DNA of 64,000 bases from Pseudobacter ginsenosidimutans (GCF_007970185.1 NZ_CP042431.1:2170001-2234000); one strand, 5' to 3'. Shown: positions 46,671-56,309, counted from the first letter of the stretch. Notes: a model not told the origin generated them from the letters alone. Numbers and translations are program-made.

Positions 46671-49600
46671 ATGAGAAAAATGCTGTTGCTTTTAGCAAGC
46701 TTCTTGCTATTATCGTGGCAACTATTCGCCCAAACCCGAACTATCTCCGGGAAAGTGACTGATGACAAGTCAAACCCAATTCCCAACGCATCCATCACAG
46801 TTAAAGGAGCATCAGTAGGTACCACTACCAATGCCGATGGAAATTTCTCTCTCACAGTTCCTGATAATGCAAAAATTCTTGTGATCTCTGCTGTAGGAAT
46901 GGCAGCGCAGGAACATGCGATTGGTTCAAAAACTACATTCAACGTTTCACTGAAAGCAGAAGATAAAGCTTTGGACGAAGTGGTGGTGGTTGGTTATAGC
47001 AAAACAACCAAGGAAGCATTTACCGGCTCTGCCAAGGTGGTGACACGAGAGCAGTTGAATAATAAAAATGTTTCAAACATTTCAAGTGCTTTGGCTGGTG
47101 AAGTAGCTGGTGTCAGAGCAATTACTTCAAGTGGCCAACCTGGTTCAACTGCCACCATTCGTATTCGTGGTATCGGCTCCGTGAATGGAAACCGCTCTCC
47201 ATTGTATGTTGTAGATGGTGTGCCTTATACGGGTAATCTCAATGCACTGAACATGGAAGATGTTGCTTCTGCAACTGTGTTGAAAGATGCGGCAGCTACA
47301 GCTATTTATGGTTCAAGAGGTGCTAACGGTGTAATTGTAATTACCACAAGGGATGGCAGAAATAAAAAGTCCTTCATTGAAGTGGACGGAAAAATCGGTT
47401 CCAATATGAGACTGCTGCCTCGTTATTCTGTTATCACTTCTCCGGAGGAATATATCGAATTGAGCTGGCAGGCGATGCACAATCGGGGATTAGCAGAAGG
47501 ATTAAGTCCTGAAGATGCAAAGGATTATGCCAGCGACAAACTTTTTTCTGCAGATGGTATAGCCCCTGTATTCAATATGTGGAGTTTGGCTGGTAACGAA
47601 CTGATTGACCCGGCCACAGGCAAGATCAAGTCGAATGCAACCAGAAAATATACGCCGGAAGATTGGGAAGATTATGCTTTTCAATCCTCCAGCAGAAAAG
47701 AAGTGAATCTGAAAATGGGTGGCGGTGATAGCAAAACAAACTATTACACATCCTTTGGCTATTTAGACGATGTTGGTTATTCTATTCAGTCTGATTTCAA
47801 AAGGTTGACAGGTCGTTTGAACCTGAACCATGAAGTGAAATCCTGGTTGACAACCAACATGAATATCAACTATGCTAATACCAAAACAAACAATCAGGGT
47901 CAGATCAATGACTCCAGAAGCGTTTTTTGGTTTGTAGACAATATGCCTTCCATCTATCCGCTCTTCCTGCGTGACGCATCAGGAGAAAAGATAGAAGACC
48001 CTTACTTTGGTGGCTATCAGTTTGATTATGGCAGAAATGGTAGAAAGTTCGGCTCTTCAGCAAATGCCATTGCAGATGCTAAGTACAATACCAGAGTTTC
48101 CAATAGAAATGAATTGACAGGAAATGCCTCTATTATTCTGAAACCTATAAAGGATCTGTCTTTCGAGAACAGACTGGGTGTTAGCTATTATAACAACGTA
48201 GCTTATCTCCGCGAAAATAAATTCTATGGCGGATCAGCAGAAGGCGGCGGCTATCTCAGTCAGACAAGAACAGAACTGCTGAACCTGAACTTACTGTCAA
48301 TGCTCCGCTATGCTCGCCGCTTTGGTGGTCACGATCTGGAAGTATTGGCGGCTCATGAAGCTACTGATTATAAACAATCTATTACTACAGCTTCTGCTAC
48401 AGGCCTGGTTCGAAATGATGGGCTTGAATTCAATAATACAGTCGTATCTCTTCCGAATTCATCTTATGCTAATACTAATACGCTGGAAAGCTATTTTGCT
48501 CAGGCGAATTATAACTACGACCAAACATATTATTTGTCCGGTACTATACGAAGAGATGGCTCTTCCCGATTTTTGGACGGCAGAAAATGGGGAACCTTCG
48601 GTTCCGTGGGTGCAGGTTGGATTGTGAGCAATATGGGTTTCATGCAGAGCTCAAGTATTTCAAACACCCTGACTTTCCTCAAGTTAAAAGCTAGCTATGG
48701 TATTTTAGGTGATCAGTCTGGTTTGGGATATTATCCTGGTTTGGATTTTTATAATATCCTTAATCTGGGCGATCTCCCCTCTCTCCCACCGCCAACACCC
48801 GGTAATGCTGATCTGACCTGGGAAACTTCCAAAATGTTCCAGGTAGGTGTTGAGTTCAATGTAGGTTCATTTCTGACAGGTTCAATTGATTACTATCAGA
48901 AAAATACTACCAATCTGATCTTTGAAAGAAGGGTAGGGCCTTCAAATGGTTATGCCTTAATAAATGTAAACGATGGCGAATTAAGAAACACTGGTATTGA
49001 GTTTGACCTGACCGGACATATCCTGAAAAAGAAAGATTATTATCTTGATCTGAATATCAATGGAGAGCATTTCAATAATAAGATCACAAGAATGCCGCTT
49101 GACCCTACATCCGGTAATTTGCCTAAAATAATAGATGTGCAAAGTCCATTTGGATGGGCTAAAGGTCATTCCATATACGACTTCTTTATGAGAGGTTTTG
49201 CCGGAGTAGATCCTGCTGACGGCAGAAGTATGTGGACTGTTTATTATGATGATGCTAATGACAATAAACAATTTGATGACGGAGAAGAGGTTAGAGAGCT
49301 TGAAACCTTTTATTCAGATAATCCAGATAAGAAGGGTAAGTTGTTGACAGGAACTACCAAGACTTTTGCACAAGCTACCCAACACTATATAGGTAAAAGT
49401 GCCATCCCTGCCGTTAGAGGTGGCATTAATCTGCGTGCAGGATGGAGAGGCTTTAGTTTAGCAGTTCAGGTATTATACAGTTTGGGTGGTTATGCTTTTG
49501 AAGGTAATTACCAGGACCTCATGAGCAATGACGCTATAGGCGGCAATAACTGGAGCACTGATATAAGGAATGCATGGAAGCAACCTGGCGATATAACCAA

Positions 49601-49898
49601 TGTGCCAAGGATTTCGGATAATGCTGACAAAGACGTGAATGCAACTTCTTCAAGATTTGTTACGAAGGCAAATTACCTGGCGTTGAATAATATTCGGTTA
49701 GGATATTCCATACCAGCAAGCATACTGAAAAGAGTTGGAGTTGTTGATAATTTAGATGTTTGGGTTTCTGGTGACAACCTGTGGTTGCATTCTGCCAGGA
49801 AAGGATTTAATCCTGCAGCTTCCGAAACTGGTGCCTCTGCCAGGTATACCTATTCTCCATTGTCAACAATCAGTGCGGGAGTAAGGGTTAGGTTTTAA
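46671..49898 (+). CDS. SusC/RagA-family TonB-linked outer-membrane protein (second pair)
   Basis: A 1075-residue SusC. The signal peptide MRKMLLLLASFLLLSWQLFAQ is followed by RTISGKVTDDKSNPIPNASITVKGASVGTTTNADG (regulatory-like domain), LDEVVVVGYSKTTKEAFTGSAKVV (TonB-box region), the plug (TIRIRGIGSVNGNRSPLYVVDGVPYTG, ATAIYGSRGANGVIVITTRDG) and the barrel, ending STISAGVRVRF. It is similar in layout to the first SusC but diverged in sequence and visibly A/T-richer. Its SusD begins 18 bases after the stop. No enzyme gene is adjacent. Confidence 0.97.
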   Translation: MRKMLLLLASFLLLSWQLFAQTRTISGKVTDDKSNPIPNASITVKGASVGTTTNADGNFSLTVPDNAKILVISAVGMAAQEHAIGSKTTFNVSLKAEDKALDEVVVVGYSKTTKEAFTGSAKVVTREQLNNKNVSNISSALAGEVAGVRAITSSGQPGSTATIRIRGIGSVNGNRSPLYVVDGVPYTGNLNALNMEDVASATVLKDAAATAIYGSRGANGVIVITTRDGRNKKSFIEVDGKIGSNMRLLPRYSVITSPEEYIELSWQAMHNRGLAEGLSPEDAKDYASDKLFSADGIAPVFNMWSLAGNELIDPATGKIKSNATRKYTPEDWEDYAFQSSSRKEVNLKMGGGDSKTNYYTSFGYLDDVGYSIQSDFKRLTGRLNLNHEVKSWLTTNMNINYANTKTNNQGQINDSRSVFWFVDNMPSIYPLFLRDASGEKIEDPYFGGYQFDYGRNGRKFGSSANAIADAKYNTRVSNRNELTGNASIILKPIKDLSFENRLGVSYYNNVAYLRENKFYGGSAEGGGYLSQTRTELLNLNLLSMLRYARRFGGHDLEVLAAHEATDYKQSITTASATGLVRNDGLEFNNTVVSLPNSSYANTNTLESYFAQANYNYDQTYYLSGTIRRDGSSRFLDGRKWGTFGSVGAGWIVSNMGFMQSSSISNTLTFLKLKASYGILGDQSGLGYYPGLDFYNILNLGDLPSLPPPTPGNADLTWETSKMFQVGVEFNVGSFLTGSIDYYQKNTTNLIFERRVGPSNGYALINVNDGELRNTGIEFDLTGHILKKKDYYLDLNINGEHFNNKITRMPLDPTSGNLPKIIDVQSPFGWAKGHSIYDFFMRGFAGVDPADGRSMWTVYYDDANDNKQFDDGEEVRELETFYSDNPDKKGKLLTGTTKTFAQATQHYIGKSAIPAVRGGINLRAGWRGFSLAVQVLYSLGGYAFEGNYQDLMSNDAIGGNNWSTDIRNAWKQPGDITNVPRISDNADKDVNATSSRFVTKANYLALNNIRLGYSIPASILKRVGVVDNLDVWVSGDNLWLHSARKGFNPAASETGASARYTYSPLSTISAGVRVRF

Positions 49899-49916
49899 CA
49901 TTAAAAAGTAAAAATT

Positions 49917-51431
49917 ATGAGACCAAAAAAAATATTATTTCTGGCTATTGCCGTTTCTGCAATGGTTTCGGGATGCAAAAAAAGTTTCCTGGAAACGGAA
50001 CCCTCAGAAAGATTATCTACTCTTCAATACCGAAACGCTGTTAAACAAGATCCCAGCTTAAACGTTGCCACACTCAGAGGGTTATACACCGCAATGTATA
50101 CAGACGGCATTGGTGGTACTACAGCAGATGATGATTTCGGCCAGAAAGGAATCGATATCTACACGGATATGCTTTGCTCTGACATGGTGCTGGGCGGATT
50201 GAACTACGGTTGGTATGCTGACTTAACAGAATATACAGCAACCATAAACTTTACCACAAACGAAAACTATATACCCTGGAGATATTTTTACAGGTTGATT
50301 TACGGTGCCAATAATATCATTGACGGTATCGTTGATACAGATCCTTCTTTGGAAAATGAGTTGAACAAGGCAATTATGGGACAGGCTAAGGCCATGCGTG
50401 CTTACGCGTATTTTTATTTGTCTCAGTTGTATATTCCGGAATATGGCGACGGCTCCACCAAAGTATTGCCTATTTATTCTACGGCAAAAGGAGAAGGAAA
50501 TCACCCGAAAAGTACTACCAAAGAAGTTTATGATCTGGTTATAAGTGACCTGACGGAAGCTGTCAACTTGTTGACCGGAGCGGCAGCCAGAACAGGAAAG
50601 GAACAAGTAGATGTAAATGTTGCAAAAGGATTACTGTGTTATGCACTTGGAGCAAGAGGTACGCCTGCCGACTGGGCGCAGATTGTAACGCTGACTCAAG
50701 ATATCATTGATGAATATCCTGCCACTTCACCGGCAGCAACAGTGTTGTTACCGGGGCAAACCGTAGCCGCCAATCCGGCAGCAGGATTTTATGATGTTAA
50801 TACACCCAGCTGGATGTGGGGCGTTGATGTAACAAAAGCCATGGGTGTAGGCCTTCTTTCATTTTGGGGGCAGGTAGATTACTTTTCCTATAGCTATGCG
50901 TCCGCAGGAGATTATAAGAATATTGATAATGGGCTATGGGCTGCCATGCGCCCAGATGATATCCGGAGGTTGCAATTCAGAGCATCAAACCCGCAAATGC
51001 CCTGGTACAAATTCTTCGACCCGGGTCGTAAAGCTCAGGGACAGGCACAGCCGTTTACAACCGATCTGTTGTATATGCGTTCGGATGAATTTTATTTGTT
51101 AAATGCAGAAGCCAAAGCCAGAACAGGACAGGATCTTGCTGCTGTAGGTGTATTAGAGAATTTCCTGGGAGGCGGCAAAAGGCTTACTGATGTTGGTTAC
51201 CTCACCGGATTATCCGGCCAGCCCCTCTTGAATGAAATTTATTTTCAAACCCGTGCTGAACTTTGGGGAGAAGGTAAATCATATTTAGCCATGAAGAGAA
51301 ACAAGGCTACCACCAAGAGAGGTAACAATCACTTGTCGTTTGCCGGCCAAACATTTGCCTATAATGACCCAAAGCTTACTTTCTCAATTCCACAAGCAGA
51401 AATACTTAACAATCCTAATTTAGATAAATAG
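49917..51431 (+). CDS. SusD/RagB-family nutrient-binding lipoprotein (second pair)
   Basis: A 504-residue surface lipoprotein with lipobox MVSGC near residue 20 and SusD helices (KAIMGQAKAMRAYAYFYLSQLYIPEYGDGSTKVLPIYS, DLLYMRSDEFYLLNAEAKARTGQDLAAVGVLENFL). The C-terminal IYFQTRAELWGEGKSYLAMKRNKATTKRGNNH is the usual R-x-E-L-W-G-E-G signature. It pairs with the SusC immediately upstream. The length is in the normal range. The ligand is unknown. It ends 22 bases before a terminator. Confidence 0.96.
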   Translation: MRPKKILFLAIAVSAMVSGCKKSFLETEPSERLSTLQYRNAVKQDPSLNVATLRGLYTAMYTDGIGGTTADDDFGQKGIDIYTDMLCSDMVLGGLNYGWYADLTEYTATINFTTNENYIPWRYFYRLIYGANNIIDGIVDTDPSLENELNKAIMGQAKAMRAYAYFYLSQLYIPEYGDGSTKVLPIYSTAKGEGNHPKSTTKEVYDLVISDLTEAVNLLTGAAARTGKEQVDVNVAKGLLCYALGARGTPADWAQIVTLTQDIIDEYPATSPAATVLLPGQTVAANPAAGFYDVNTPSWMWGVDVTKAMGVGLLSFWGQVDYFSYSYASAGDYKNIDNGLWAAMRPDDIRRLQFRASNPQMPWYKFFDPGRKAQGQAQPFTTDLLYMRSDEFYLLNAEAKARTGQDLAAVGVLENFLGGGKRLTDVGYLTGLSGQPLLNEIYFQTRAELWGEGKSYLAMKRNKATTKRGNNHLSFAGQTFAYNDPKLTFSIPQAEILNNPNLDK

Positions 51432-51452
51432 GAATCAGATATTTTTTGCAAG

Positions 51453-51483
51453 AGCTGTTCCGGGTCTCCGGGACAGCTTTTTG
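51453..51483 (+). terminator. Terminator after the second SusD
   Basis: An 11-bp stem (AGCTGTTCCGG with CCGGGACAGCT, one wobble), loop GTCT, then five T. Confidence 0.85.
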
Positions 51484-51547
51484 TTTGCGAGGCCGGGCAA
51501 ACATAAAAATGCAGTACTGTATTCACCTATCCTAAAAATTAGAGTTG

Positions 51548-52018
51548 ATGAAATGTTTTAAGGCATTGATTTCTTTTGTTATAATATTTCTTGTTGTTGG
51601 TTGCGCTTCCTTAAGAAGAAGTGTAAAAAACAAAAAGAATACCTTCACTCAAGAAATAATAAAGTTTGATACATCCTTAATAAAAAATAAAGAGAGATCG
51701 GCCTTCGACATATTGATTGCTACTTATGCAGATTCAATCAATAATATGAATGAAGGTAAATTACCTTTTTTTCTGACTGATGTGCAATTTGACTATCACC
51801 ATACAGGTATATTTTCTCCTTTTCATAGCCCTTTACCTTTGCGAAAATTGATTTTCGATAAGGTTGACAATTGTAATTCCTTAATATTAATTATTGACGC
51901 CGATGCTGAAGCTTTGAAAAGAAAACCACAAATTGAAAATGATATTTCTGTTGAATTTATCGAATATTCGTATTTCGATTTAGCGAAAAAAAGAATTGAT
52001 GAACTGAAATGCCTATAA
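51548..52018 (+). CDS. Small lipoprotein, function unknown
   Basis: A 156-residue protein with a lipoprotein signal (MKCFKALISFVIIFLVVGC, lipobox VVGC). I do not recognise the mature part: FDTSLIKNKERSAFDILIATYADSINNMNEGKLPFFLTDVQFDYHHTGIFSPFHSPLPLRKLIFDKVDNCNSLILIIDADAEALKRKP has an alpha/beta look. The ATG at 51548 is preferred over an adjacent TTG at 51545. Base composition is A/T-rich like the SusCD pair before it, and it is followed 38 bases later by another small unknown gene. It lies between two terminators, so it is not certainly co-expressed with SusCD. Confidence 0.6.
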   Translation: MKCFKALISFVIIFLVVGCASLRRSVKNKKNTFTQEIIKFDTSLIKNKERSAFDILIATYADSINNMNEGKLPFFLTDVQFDYHHTGIFSPFHSPLPLRKLIFDKVDNCNSLILIIDADAEALKRKPQIENDISVEFIEYSYFDLAKKRIDELKCL

Positions 52019-52056
52019 AGGAAGGGATACTTTAACCTAATTTAATTCTCAAAAAC

Positions 52057-52299
52057 TTGAAAATAACTTTAGTTATTGTCACCAGCTTTATTGTAAGTAT
52101 CTTGTTGTTTAGTGCGTTTTCCTATACTGGTATCGGCCCGGCTTTATTTAAGTGGGTAATGAGTGTTTTTGGTGATGGACCTCCTCATGAAAAGGAAGGT
52201 AAGCCGCATGCCTTTATTTTTATTTTCTGTTTTTGGATATTACTTATAGTCATATCTTTTGCAGTTCTCTATTCTTTATTCGGCAGAAAAAAGAAATAA
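52057..52299 (+). CDS. Small two-segment membrane protein, function unknown
   Basis: An 80-residue protein with two hydrophobic segments, about residues 3-24 and 50-73, separated by a hydrophilic loop (GDGPPHEKEGKPH) and ending in GRKKK. The only start that fits is TTG at 52057 (KITLVIVTSFIVS follows); there is no ATG in frame at that point. It is A/T-rich, 38 bases downstream of the unknown lipoprotein, and followed by a strong terminator. It may form a pair with the lipoprotein, but nothing shows what they do. Confidence 0.5.
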   Translation: MKITLVIVTSFIVSILLFSAFSYTGIGPALFKWVMSVFGDGPPHEKEGKPHAFIFIFCFWILLIVISFAVLYSLFGRKKK

Positions 52300-52323
52300 T
52301 TGTCATTTTGAAATAAATAAAAG

Positions 52324-52352
52324 ACCGCCGGAAAAATATTCCGGCGGTTTTG
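52324..52352 (+). terminator. Terminator closing the A/T-rich island
   Basis: A 10-bp perfect stem (ACCGCCGGAA with TTCCGGCGGT), loop AAATA, then TTT. It lies between convergent genes. Confidence 0.85.
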
Positions 52353-52377
52353 TTAGTATTTATCCAATAAGAATTTC

Positions 52378-53598
52378 TCACTTCAACACTTCCGCCAGCT
52401 TCGCGCTCAGCGCCTCTCCTCTCAACTCTTCTGCAATCACAATCCCTTTGGGATCCACCAGTACATTATAAGGAATCCCTTCAAACTTATACAACTCAAC
52501 TGCCTTGCTTTTCCAGAAAGCCAGATCGCTGATCTGTGGCCAGTTCAGGTTGTCTGCTTTAACGGCCTGTACCCAGGCGGCTTTGTCTTTATCGAGCGAT
52601 ACGCCCAGCACAGTAAAGTTTTTGTCTTTGAATTTGTTGAAAGCGTTCACAACATTTGGGTTCTCTGCACGGCAGGGACCGCACCAGCTTGCCCAGAAAT
52701 CCACCAGCACATATTTGCCTTTGAAAGAAGAGAGGGAAACATTCTTTCCGTTTGGATCGGGCATCACAATATCCGGTGCTGGCTTTCCAATCAGTGAATT
52801 GGATTTGCGACGCTCGGCTGCTGCTTCCTGTTGCTTTTGCATTTCTGCAGCCTGCACCTTATAGGCTTCATATTTTTTCTTCAGGTCTGCGAGGTTGCCA
52901 TCGTTGGGGAATTTCTGTGTGAGTTTACCCAGTTCAGCTTCAAAGTCGCTCTGCTCCAGTGTTTGTGCAGAACGTCCCAGAGCGAAAGCGGCAACAACCG
53001 GTTGGTTGATCTCGCTGAGAGATTTCTTCAGGAAGCTATTCAGGCTGGTCATTGCAGCATTCTTTTTGTTGGTAGCGAGAATGATCACAGAGTCCGGAGC
53101 GGAAAACCTTTTCAGGCTGTCCATTGCTTTCATGGAATTCTCGATAGCATTCTGATGATCGCTGTAGCCGAAGAGGAAATCGCGCAATTGCGTGGTGGCG
53201 CCTGATCCTGATACAGTGTAGAATTTCTCTTTTCCTGCAAAGTCTATATTGAGTGAAATTGGAGAAGCATCATACACGATAGGGGCCATGGGGCCATTCT
53301 TGATGATCACATTGAAAAGTCCGCCATTGGCGCCTTTGCCTTTCAGTGTAAATTCTTTCGCGGTTGCGGGAATGGTGGTGGAGTCCAGTTGTACGGGGGG
53401 CAGCTCTCCGCCGAAGGGGATTTCGTAAAGGAAGAGGGTGATCTTTCCGTCCTCGATCGCTTTGGGATAAAGTTCGCTTACCTGATCTGCGTTGGCAATG
53501 GTGCCTTTTACTTCAAGGGATTGATTGGAACCTCCGGAACAAGCCGCTGCCAATGCCATCACTGCCACTACCAGGATCCGGTTGAATTGTTTTTTCAT
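52378..53598 (-). CDS. TlpA-like thiol:disulfide lipoprotein with DUF4369-type N-terminus
   Basis: A 406-residue lipoprotein (lipobox LAAAC at residue 20). Residues about 28-120 resemble DUF4369; a helical linker follows; the C-terminal thioredoxin domain (268-406) has FWASWCGPCRAENPN with Cys306 and Cys309 and the cis-Pro EGIPYNVLVDPKG. It is anchored in the envelope, probably as a periplasmic reductant for disulfides in outer-membrane or extracytoplasmic proteins. Such fusions are common in Bacteroidota. It starts 10 bases after the gatB stop and is probably co-transcribed with it. Confidence 0.88.
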   Translation of the reverse strand: MKKQFNRILVVAVMALAAACSGGSNQSLEVKGTIANADQVSELYPKAIEDGKITLFLYEIPFGGELPPVQLDSTTIPATAKEFTLKGKGANGGLFNVIIKNGPMAPIVYDASPISLNIDFAGKEKFYTVSGSGATTQLRDFLFGYSDHQNAIENSMKAMDSLKRFSAPDSVIILATNKKNAAMTSLNSFLKKSLSEINQPVVAAFALGRSAQTLEQSDFEAELGKLTQKFPNDGNLADLKKKYEAYKVQAAEMQKQQEAAAERRKSNSLIGKPAPDIVMPDPNGKNVSLSSFKGKYVLVDFWASWCGPCRAENPNVVNAFNKFKDKNFTVLGVSLDKDKAAWVQAVKADNLNWPQISDLAFWKSKAVELYKFEGIPYNVLVDPKGIVIAEELRGEALSAKLAEVLK

Positions 53599-53608
53599 GT
53601 AAATTTTT

Positions 53609-55057
53609 TTAGTTCAGTTTCTTCAATAAAATATCGTTCGTTAACCGGGGGTCTGCTTTTCCTTTGGATACTTTCTTTACTTCTCCAACAAACAATCCCA
53701 TCAAACCTTTCTTTCCTTTTTTGTATTCGGCCACTTTCTCCGGCATCTTCTGCAATACTTCTTCCACCCAGGCGGCTACATTACTTTCATCGGAATCCTG
53801 CACCAGGTTGAGCGATGCGGCGATATCGAGCGGATTGCGGCCCGGCTCAGCCACTAACGCAGGCAATACCCTGGTGGAGGCGATGGAGAAGTTCAGCTTA
53901 CCCTCATCAATAAGCGCTATCAGCGCCGCGATGCCGGCAGGTTGTACGGGAAACTCCGTAATGGAAGCGCTCTTATCGTTCAACCATGATTTCACAGGTC
54001 CCAGCATCCAGTTGGCTGCAGCCTTGTAATTGGACGTATGCGTGATAACAGCCTCGAAATAATCGGCCGTTTCCTTTTCATCACAGAGTACGCGGGCGTC
54101 GTATGCCGGTAGTTGCAGTTGCTGCGTGTAGCGGGCAATACGTTGTTCGGGCAGTTCAGGGATACTTTCTTTGATGGATTGCAGCATGGATTCCGTTACG
54201 CGGAAGGGAACGAGATCCGGGTCTGGAAAGTAACGATAATCGTTAGCTTCCTCTTTGCTGCGTAGCGAGAAAGTTATACCGGCCTGGGCATCGAAGCTAC
54301 GGGTCTCCTGTATGATGGTCTCTTCGTTCTCCAGCATTTCTATCATACGTTTGGCTTCCAGCTCGATGGCGCGCTTAACGTTTCGGATTGAGTTGAGATT
54401 CTTTACTTCTACCCGGGTGCCGAGTTTGGTGTCTCCTTTCTTTCTTACAGAAACGTTGGCATCGCAACGCATACTGCCTTCTTCCATATTGCCGTCACAG
54501 ATCCCTAGATAGCGGAGCATTTTGCGGAGCTCGGTAAGATAGGCGTAAGCTTCCTCTCCACTTCGTATAACCGGATCCGTTACGATCTCCAGCAAGGGAA
54601 CGCCGGCGCGGTTGTAATCCACACAGGTATTTTCGGGATCAACATCATGCAGGCTCTTGCCGGCATCTTCTTCCATATGGATGCGGTTCAGCTCGATGGG
54701 CCTTTCCGTATCACCAATGCGGATGGTCACATAACCACCGATACAGATGGGAGTAGTATGCTGGGAGATCTGGTATCCTTTTGGAAGGTCGGGATAGAAA
54801 TAGTTCTTGCGCGCGAAATAATTATTGGGGCTGATGGTGCAATTACAGGCCAGTCCCATGCGGATAGCATATTCAACAGCTTTTTTGTTGAGTTTGGGCA
54901 GGGTGCCGGGATGGCCGAGGGTAATCGGACTGATATGAGTATTTGGTTCGCCTCCAAAGGCAGCACTGTCGCCACAAAACAGCTTGCTTTCTGTGAGCAG
55001 TTGAGCGTGGACTTCCAGTCCTGCCACTAATTCGTATGCATCGTAATTGATCGCCAT
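53609..55057 (-). CDS. gatB: Asp-tRNA(Asn)/Glu-tRNA(Gln) amidotransferase subunit B
   Basis: A 482-residue subunit of the GatCAB amidotransferase, which converts mischarged Glu-tRNA(Gln) and Asp-tRNA(Asn). The start at 55057 is MAINYDAYELVAGLEVHAQLL. Conserved blocks: HPGTLPKLNKKAVEYAIRMGLA, FARKNYFYPDLPKGYQISQ, IHMEEDAGKSLHD, DYNRAGVPLLEIVTDP, EVKNLNSIRNVKRAIE and RSKEEANDYRYFPDPDL. The C-terminal YqeY-like part is complete. No gatA or gatC is in the window. A -7 element lies 24 bases upstream. Confidence 0.97.
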   Translation of the reverse strand: MAINYDAYELVAGLEVHAQLLTESKLFCGDSAAFGGEPNTHISPITLGHPGTLPKLNKKAVEYAIRMGLACNCTISPNNYFARKNYFYPDLPKGYQISQHTTPICIGGYVTIRIGDTERPIELNRIHMEEDAGKSLHDVDPENTCVDYNRAGVPLLEIVTDPVIRSGEEAYAYLTELRKMLRYLGICDGNMEEGSMRCDANVSVRKKGDTKLGTRVEVKNLNSIRNVKRAIELEAKRMIEMLENEETIIQETRSFDAQAGITFSLRSKEEANDYRYFPDPDLVPFRVTESMLQSIKESIPELPEQRIARYTQQLQLPAYDARVLCDEKETADYFEAVITHTSNYKAAANWMLGPVKSWLNDKSASITEFPVQPAGIAALIALIDEGKLNFSIASTRVLPALVAEPGRNPLDIAASLNLVQDSDESNVAAWVEEVLQKMPEKVAEYKKGKKGLMGLFVGEVKKVSKGKADPRLTNDILLKKLN

Positions 55058-55081
55058 AAAATGTGTAATGGTCAGAGCATA

Positions 55082-55089
55082 CAAAAATA
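55082..55089 (-). promoter_or_regulatory. -7 element TATTTTTG of gatB
   Basis: A minus-strand TAnnTTTG match 24 bases before the gatB ATG. Confidence 0.55.
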
Positions 55090-55120
55090 CCTTATTCCAT
55101 GCGGATTGCAAGCGCGCATA

Positions 55121-55168
55121 AAAATGCCCGGAATATGGCGCAGATAATACTGTTCACATATTCCGGGC
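55121..55168 (-). terminator. Terminator of the double-PDZ gene
   Basis: A 12-bp perfect stem (GCCCGGAATATG with CATATTCCGGGC) with a 19-base loop. On the minus strand it is followed by ATTTTTATG. Confidence 0.65.
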
Positions 55169-55234
55169 TTGTAAATCGGGCTGTTCCTGATGGCTATTGG
55201 CATTCGGGCCAATGCCCCTGAATGCTGATATCTT

Positions 55235-56266
55235 TTACAAATTGGCTGTTTTCAGTTTTTTGGGGAAGGATACTTCCACATTTACTGTTTTTCCATCGCG
55301 AAGTATTTTCACGGGGATCTTCACCTTGTTGTCTTTGGAAGCGGCGGCTGCTTCTTTGGCAAGTTCTTCCGCGCTGTTCACTTTTTTATTGTTGAATTCT
55401 GTGATGAGATCCTCTTCTTTGATACCTGCTTTTTCTGCAGCGGATTCATCATCTACATCCAGCACTTTCACGCCAACACCGTTCTCTGTGTCCTGGGCTT
55501 TGATACCGAGTCTGGGACCACGATTGGTATTGAACTGTCCATAAGGCGCACTGAATTCAAAGTTCTTCGGGAATAATTCACCCAATTCGTCGAGCTTGAA
55601 AGCATTGCCACCTTCCGGTATAGTGAAGCTGTGGGATTGTGATTCGGTTGTTTTGCCCAGTTTCGCATTGATCACTACTTCTTTGCCATCGCGCAGCACA
55701 GTGATCTTCACTTCTTCATCAGGTTTGCGGGCGCGGATGAGCCGGCTTACATCATTGGCATCCTGCACTTTTTCTCCGGCGATCTTTGTGATCACATCTT
55801 TCTCTTTCAGTCCGGCTTTTGCAGCTGGGCTGCCTTCTGAAACCTGTGTGATGCGGGCTCCGCCGGGCGCTTCCTCTGTTACAACGCCGAGGAATGTTCT
55901 GGTAGCTCCGGCTTTGTAAAAATCATTGTTGAAATTGAAAGCCTGGGCGCCGCCATGTTCGCGGAATGGCGAAACAGTGATAACCCGGCCAGCCCTGTTG
56001 CGGCGTACACTGATATTGTCATTCTCGAATTCATCCAGTGGTTTGCCATCTACAAATACATCGCCATCCCTGATCTCGATCACAACCTTGCCATCTTTGT
56101 CGCCGCTCTTGCGGATAATAAGCTCGTCGTATTGTTTGAGTTTTTCCTTAGGCTCTTTTGCCTCCTTGGGAGCTTTGGGATCTTTCGTGTCCTGGGCCAT
56201 AGCGGCAGTACCGGCGAGCAAAGCGGTAGTAGCGAAAGCGAAGGCCAGGTGTGAGTATCTTTTCAT
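55235..56266 (-). CDS. Periplasmic double-PDZ protein without a protease domain
   Basis: A 343-residue exported protein (signal peptide ending AAMAQ near residue 24). A Lys/Glu/Pro-rich stretch (DTKDPKAPKEAKEPKEKLKQ) is followed by two PDZ domains: FLGVVTEEAPGGARITQVSEGSPAAKAGLKEKDVITKIAGEKV (about residues 120-205) and RLGIKAQDTENGVGVKVLDVDDESAAEKAGIKEEDLITEFNNKKV (about 245-335). There is no DegP-type catalytic triad. PDZ-only proteins of this size act as adaptors or peptide sensors. It has its own -7 element and terminator, hence monocistronic. Confidence 0.85.
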   Translation of the reverse strand: MKRYSHLAFAFATTALLAGTAAMAQDTKDPKAPKEAKEPKEKLKQYDELIIRKSGDKDGKVVIEIRDGDVFVDGKPLDEFENDNISVRRNRAGRVITVSPFREHGGAQAFNFNNDFYKAGATRTFLGVVTEEAPGGARITQVSEGSPAAKAGLKEKDVITKIAGEKVQDANDVSRLIRARKPDEEVKITVLRDGKEVVINAKLGKTTESQSHSFTIPEGGNAFKLDELGELFPKNFEFSAPYGQFNTNRGPRLGIKAQDTENGVGVKVLDVDDESAAEKAGIKEEDLITEFNNKKVNSAEELAKEAAAASKDNKVKIPVKILRDGKTVNVEVSFPKKLKTANL

Positions 56267-56309
56267 GTAACGAATGGTTTATGAATTGACTACGGAATGT
56301 TTCGTAGAT

